DNA from: an uncultured Gemmatimonadota bacterium
GTDB lineage: Bacteria; Gemmatimonadota; Gemmatimonadetes; Gemmatimonadales; Gemmatimonadaceae
NCBI GenBank assembly: GCA_946479995.1
Contig: CAMLIU010000032.1
Span: 1-10,010 of the forward strand
Reading direction: 5' to 3'
Length of the DNA: 10,010 nucleotides
Shown here: one piece after another, positions 7,259 to 10,010 of the stretch
Layout of the letters: every line of letters starts with the position of its first letter
Numbering within the stretch: the stretch's first letter is position 1
Notes under the pieces: generated by a model
Database searches by the model: none
What the model was told of the DNA's origin: nothing
The model's input: only the letters and a program-made list of their open reading frames with translations
Made by a program: the position numbers and the translations under genes

Positions 7259-9900
7259 TGCCGCACGTCACCATCCACGACAACCACGGCCACCCAGGGC
7301 GCCGCGTTGGAGACCACGCGGCCCGTCCACTCGAGCACCGTGTCCTCGCCGGCTTGCAGTGATACCCGACGCGACGGCTCCAGGGTCCGCAGGTTGTCAG
7401 TGCGCAGGGAGAAGGTGTGGCGTCCCGTCCCGCGTGCGATGACACGGATTCGCACTTCGCCTCGTGCCGTCCGTCGCGTCGTTACGGAGAAGCGTGGCGC
7501 GCTGGCCGCGCGGTGATCGGACGGCGCCACGAGGTCCGCCATCAGCCACAGCCACCGCGCGGAGGGATGCACCCACACTTCCTTGAACACGAAGGTGTTC
7601 TGCGACGGCCAGTACGGCAGGTCGGTGTCGCCGCGGCTCTGCATGCCGACGGGCAGCGAGCCGACGATGTCGCCCGTGGACACGCTGTACTGCTGCGCCC
7701 AGTCGTATCCCTCGCCGTACATCGTGCTCTGCGCGAACGGATTGCGGCCCACCACCCACTCGGCCTGCTTCCAGGCGAGATCGAGACCGGCGGAGTCATG
7801 GCGCAGGCGTGCGGCGGCGGAGAGCGCCTTGGCCTGGGAGAGGAGGACGCCGTAGTTGCCGCGGCGCGCGAACCATACCGGGAAGGCGCGCAGGTACCAT
7901 CCATTACCCATCGGAAGGCCGCTCAGCACCTGGGCGCGGAACGCCTCGCGCGATGCCTGGTAGCGGTCGCCCTTCTCGGGCACGGTGAGATACTCGTCGT
8001 CACGGTACACGTACGCCGGCAGTACCTCCCACGGCGCCGTCGTTCGCGCGCTCGCCTTCTTGAACTCCGCGTAGCGCGACACCGTCGCGTACCAGCTCAT
8101 CCAGTCCGGATGCGCCGGCAGCGTTTCCACCAGGCGGGCCAGCGCGACGACGGGCGCCTGGTCGTTGGCGCGGTGGAACTGGTGGAAGATGGTGTCGCGC
8201 GCCGGGCTGGTGTAGAAGAAGCCGGCGAGCGGGAAGGTGGTGCCGACGTACGTGCGCTGCTGCGAGGCGACGATGACCTTCGCCAGCTCGACCGCCTTGT
8301 CGGCGTAGCGCTGCTCGTGCGTCGCGTCGTACAGCTCGAGCGATGCGGTGATGCCGATGCCGGCCAGCTCGATCGGCGTGGCCGCGTACGCGGGCGTGGC
8401 TCGCGTGTCCGGTCCCTCGTGCCCGGCGATGGCGTAGCGCCAGTCGTCCTTCGCTGTCTCCAGCGCGCGTGCGGCGAGCGCCGGATCGCTCTCCTTCAGC
8501 ACGCGGTACGCGATGGCCTCCGCCGCGGCAGCGATGTAGTTGACGTTCGGGTTGTTCTGCGCCTCGCGGCGGCGATCGTCCGCCGTGCCGACGATGTTGT
8601 CGGTCCAGATGTTGTTGCTCGCGAAGCCGATGCGGTAGCCGCCGGGGAATCGCACCTTCAGCACCCAGTCGAGCCCCCACCGCGCCTCATCCAGCAGGAG
8701 GCGCAGCAGCTCCGGGTCGTCGCCGCGCCGCTGGAGCTGCTCGGCGAGGGCGAACATCGCGTAAGTGGCCTCGCCCGTGTTCACGAGCCCCTGCGAGAAG
8801 TCCCCCGCATCGTGCCAGCCGCCGTTCATGACGATCGCCTTGCCGTCGTGCGTGGCGAGCCAGTCCTGGTGCTCCACGTCGTGATAGCCGGGCACGGCGA
8901 ACCCGCACCGCTCGGCGTAGAAGAAGTTGATCGTCTTCAGCACCGTGCTGCGCCAGGCGTCGTCGCCGATGGCGAACGGCTGGGTGCGACGGTCGCCTGC
9001 CTGGATCACGTACCGACCCGGCTGGCGGATGGCCGAGAAGTCCATCTCCTGGAAGCTGCCCAGCCGCGTGGAGCGGGTGACGACTGGAGCAACGAGTGCA
9101 TTGTGCTCTCTCCCGGCAGCGTCGATGCGCAGCAGGCTGAATTCACGGGCGGCGAGGTCGCTGGCCAGCGCCGACTTGGCCGCGCCGGAGGGATAGCCGC
9201 TCGTGCTGAAGGCGATGCGCCCCGGCCCGACCGCCCAGCCCTCGAAGTTGTCCGGCTCGACGCGCTGCAGCTCGAGGTCGGCAATCTCGAACATCACCGT
9301 GTCGCCCGGCGCAGCGAACATCCTGTTCACCCAGTAGCCGATGTCGAGCGACGTCACGCGATCGCGCGCCAGCGGCGTGATCTCCCACACCACCTGCTGC
9401 CATTCCCCGTCGCGCAGGGTGACGTAGTGAATCCCTTCGCGATGATAGACGTCGGGGACCTTGACCGCGCCGTCGTTGTGGAGCGCGATCTCCAGCGGCA
9501 GCATCGGGAAGCCGCGCAGCGTGGGACGAATGCGCAGCGACAGCCGGTTGTAGCCGCTCCAGTCTTCCCCCGCGAACGCGCGGCGCAGGTTGACCGCCGG
9601 GAGGTGGTTGCGCGTTGGCGCATCGCCGCGCGGGTACATGGTGACGTTCACGCGCAGCACGGGCATCGCCCGCGGGGCACGCACGGTATCGAACGACACC
9701 GTCCCCGTGCCGCTGAACTTCCAGCTCTCCGGCCGGCTCATGTCGTCCAGCGTGCGACGTGCCAGCACCGGCTTGGCAAGCCATCGCGCTTCCGCCGAGT
9801 GCTGGAGGTCGATCGGCAACGGAAGGGTGACGCGCTGCGCCTGCACGGGAAGGGCGAGCAGCAGCGTGAGGAGAGCGAGGTGGGGGACTCGTGTGCTCAC
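7228..9900 (-). CDS. Secreted GH9-family glycoside hydrolase with N-terminal accessory modules
   Basis: An 890-residue exported enzyme expected to cut beta-linked glycans by inversion. The signal peptide (1-21: Arg4, hydrophobic LALLTLLLALP, cleavage VQA|Q) fits Sec export. A beta-rich jelly-roll-like module follows (about 45-215; WSGYNRLSLRI, GEWQQVVWEIT), reminiscent of a carbohydrate-binding domain, then a CelD_N Ig-like domain (about 225-312; FSAIRQPGRYVIQAG). The GH9 catalytic domain (about 317-795) carries GGWHDAGDFSQ with Asp364/Asp367 and VVGRNPFAQSTMYGEG; Glu774 in FKEVWVHP is the likely proton donor. A beta-rich tail (about 803-880) closes it. The His-His-Arg substrate motif of classical endoglucanases is not evident, so cellulose is not assured as substrate. 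GTG 9900 is preferred because it begins the signal peptide; the frame runs to 9981 but the extra 27 residues would bury it. No Shine-Dalgarno is visible. Confidence 0.9.
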   Translation of the reverse strand: MSTRVPHLALLTLLLALPVQAQRVTLPLPIDLQHSAEARWLAKPVLARRTLDDMSRPESWKFSGTGTVSFDTVRAPRAMPVLRVNVTMYPRGDAPTRNHLPAVNLRRAFAGEDWSGYNRLSLRIRPTLRGFPMLPLEIALHNDGAVKVPDVYHREGIHYVTLRDGEWQQVVWEITPLARDRVTSLDIGYWVNRMFAAPGDTVMFEIADLELQRVEPDNFEGWAVGPGRIAFSTSGYPSGAAKSALASDLAAREFSLLRIDAAGREHNALVAPVVTRSTRLGSFQEMDFSAIRQPGRYVIQAGDRRTQPFAIGDDAWRSTVLKTINFFYAERCGFAVPGYHDVEHQDWLATHDGKAIVMNGGWHDAGDFSQGLVNTGEATYAMFALAEQLQRRGDDPELLRLLLDEARWGLDWVLKVRFPGGYRIGFASNNIWTDNIVGTADDRRREAQNNPNVNYIAAAAEAIAYRVLKESDPALAARALETAKDDWRYAIAGHEGPDTRATPAYAATPIELAGIGITASLELYDATHEQRYADKAVELAKVIVASQQRTYVGTTFPLAGFFYTSPARDTIFHQFHRANDQAPVVALARLVETLPAHPDWMSWYATVSRYAEFKKASARTTAPWEVLPAYVYRDDEYLTVPEKGDRYQASREAFRAQVLSGLPMGNGWYLRAFPVWFARRGNYGVLLSQAKALSAAARLRHDSAGLDLAWKQAEWVVGRNPFAQSTMYGEGYDWAQQYSVSTGDIVGSLPVGMQSRGDTDLPYWPSQNTFVFKEVWVHPSARWLWLMADLVAPSDHRAASAPRFSVTTRRTARGEVRIRVIARGTGRHTFSLRTDNLRTLEPSRRVSLQAGEDTVLEWTGRVVSNAAPWVAVVVVDGDVRHAREALASAP

Positions 9901-10010
9901 GGCAGGAAGGCAGGAGGGAAAATTGGAATGGGGCGTGGGCGGAAACTTTCGCCCAACGCCCAATACAAACGAGCAGGTCACAGGATTAATACACCAGGGA
10001 AACCAACGAC
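9901..10010 (-). promoter_or_regulatory. GH9 upstream leader region
   Basis: These 110 bp upstream of the GH9 gene run to the window edge and are less GC-rich than the genes. On the minus strand TATTAAT (9991-9985) and TGTATTG (9967-9961) are AT-rich -10-like stretches, but neither has a convincing -35 partner. The region also holds the inverted repeat at 9931-9961. No coding sequence is supported here, although the frame of the GH9 gene remains open as far as 9981. Confidence 0.35.
9931..9961. repeat. 31-nt inverted repeat upstream of the GH9 gene
   Basis: The left arm GGGCGTGGGCGGAAA (9931-9945) and right arm TTTCGCCCAACGCCC (9947-9961) are complementary with one extra G (9941) and one extra A (9956), giving 14 pairs about a single central C. 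As DNA it is a compact dyad like an operator; as RNA the AAACTTT centre would open to a loop. It lies 31-61 nt before the GTG start. On the minus strand it is followed by CCATTCCAATTTTCC, so it could also be a weak terminator of a gene beyond the right edge. Confidence 0.55.

Noticed and set aside
7043..7516. A + strand open frame of 157 codons across the intergenic region
   Set aside because: Half of it is antisense to the GH9 C-terminus; the product is Arg/Ser/Thr-rich, with no domain or binding site.

Overview
The window is GC-rich chromosomal DNA with long, tightly packed genes, several GTG starts and mostly weak ribosome binding sites. The gene set is an E3 dihydrolipoyl dehydrogenase, a dense two-component operon with a cyanobacterial-style (Rcp1-like) receiver, and a secreted family 9 glycoside hydrolase. 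This, with the base composition, suggests an environmental polysaccharide-using bacterium. Gemmatimonadota is my best guess, but that is inference from general style and not from a marker gene. I see no tRNA, rRNA, CRISPR, insertion sequence or phage signal.

Left part (1-1646, + strand): the 3' three quarters of a dihydrolipoyl dehydrogenase gene (lpdA), cut by the window edge, followed 54 bp later by a small protein with a degenerate GNAT acetyltransferase pattern. These converge tail-to-tail (24 bp gap) with everything else in the window, which lies on the minus strand.

Middle part (minus strand, transcribed from about 7030 down to 2656): a four-gene signalling operon. In order it encodes (a) a 250-residue stand-alone protein of unassigned family with a GAF/PAS-like C-terminal pattern, probably a sensor; (b) a coiled-coil/PAS histidine kinase; (c) a single-domain CheY/Rcp1-like response regulator; (d) a REC-coiled coil-GAF-HisKA-HATPase kinase. 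Genes a/b and b/c each overlap by the tetranucleotide GTGA, and c/d are separated by 7-19 nt, so translation is probably coupled. None of the four has a DNA-binding or enzymatic output domain, so the output must be a protein contact or lie elsewhere. An aldo/keto reductase gene resembling E. coli YdbC/PdxI follows about 110 bp downstream on the same strand and may or may not belong to the operon.

Right part (7228-9900, minus strand): a secreted GH9-type glycoside hydrolase with a signal peptide, an N-terminal jelly-roll-like module, a CelD_N Ig-like domain, the catalytic domain and a short beta-rich C-terminal tail. The 199 bp between it and the signalling operon hold two strong inverted repeats. 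One spans the GH9 stop codon. The other is a 59-nt long imperfect hairpin with 24 potential pairs. A tandem 8-bp duplication at the sensor start codon creates a three-codon leader ORF. A further 31-nt inverted repeat lies just upstream of the GH9 start.

The items most worth following up are the unclassified sensor protein with its overlapping kinase and receiver genes, and the structured intergenic DNA in front of it.
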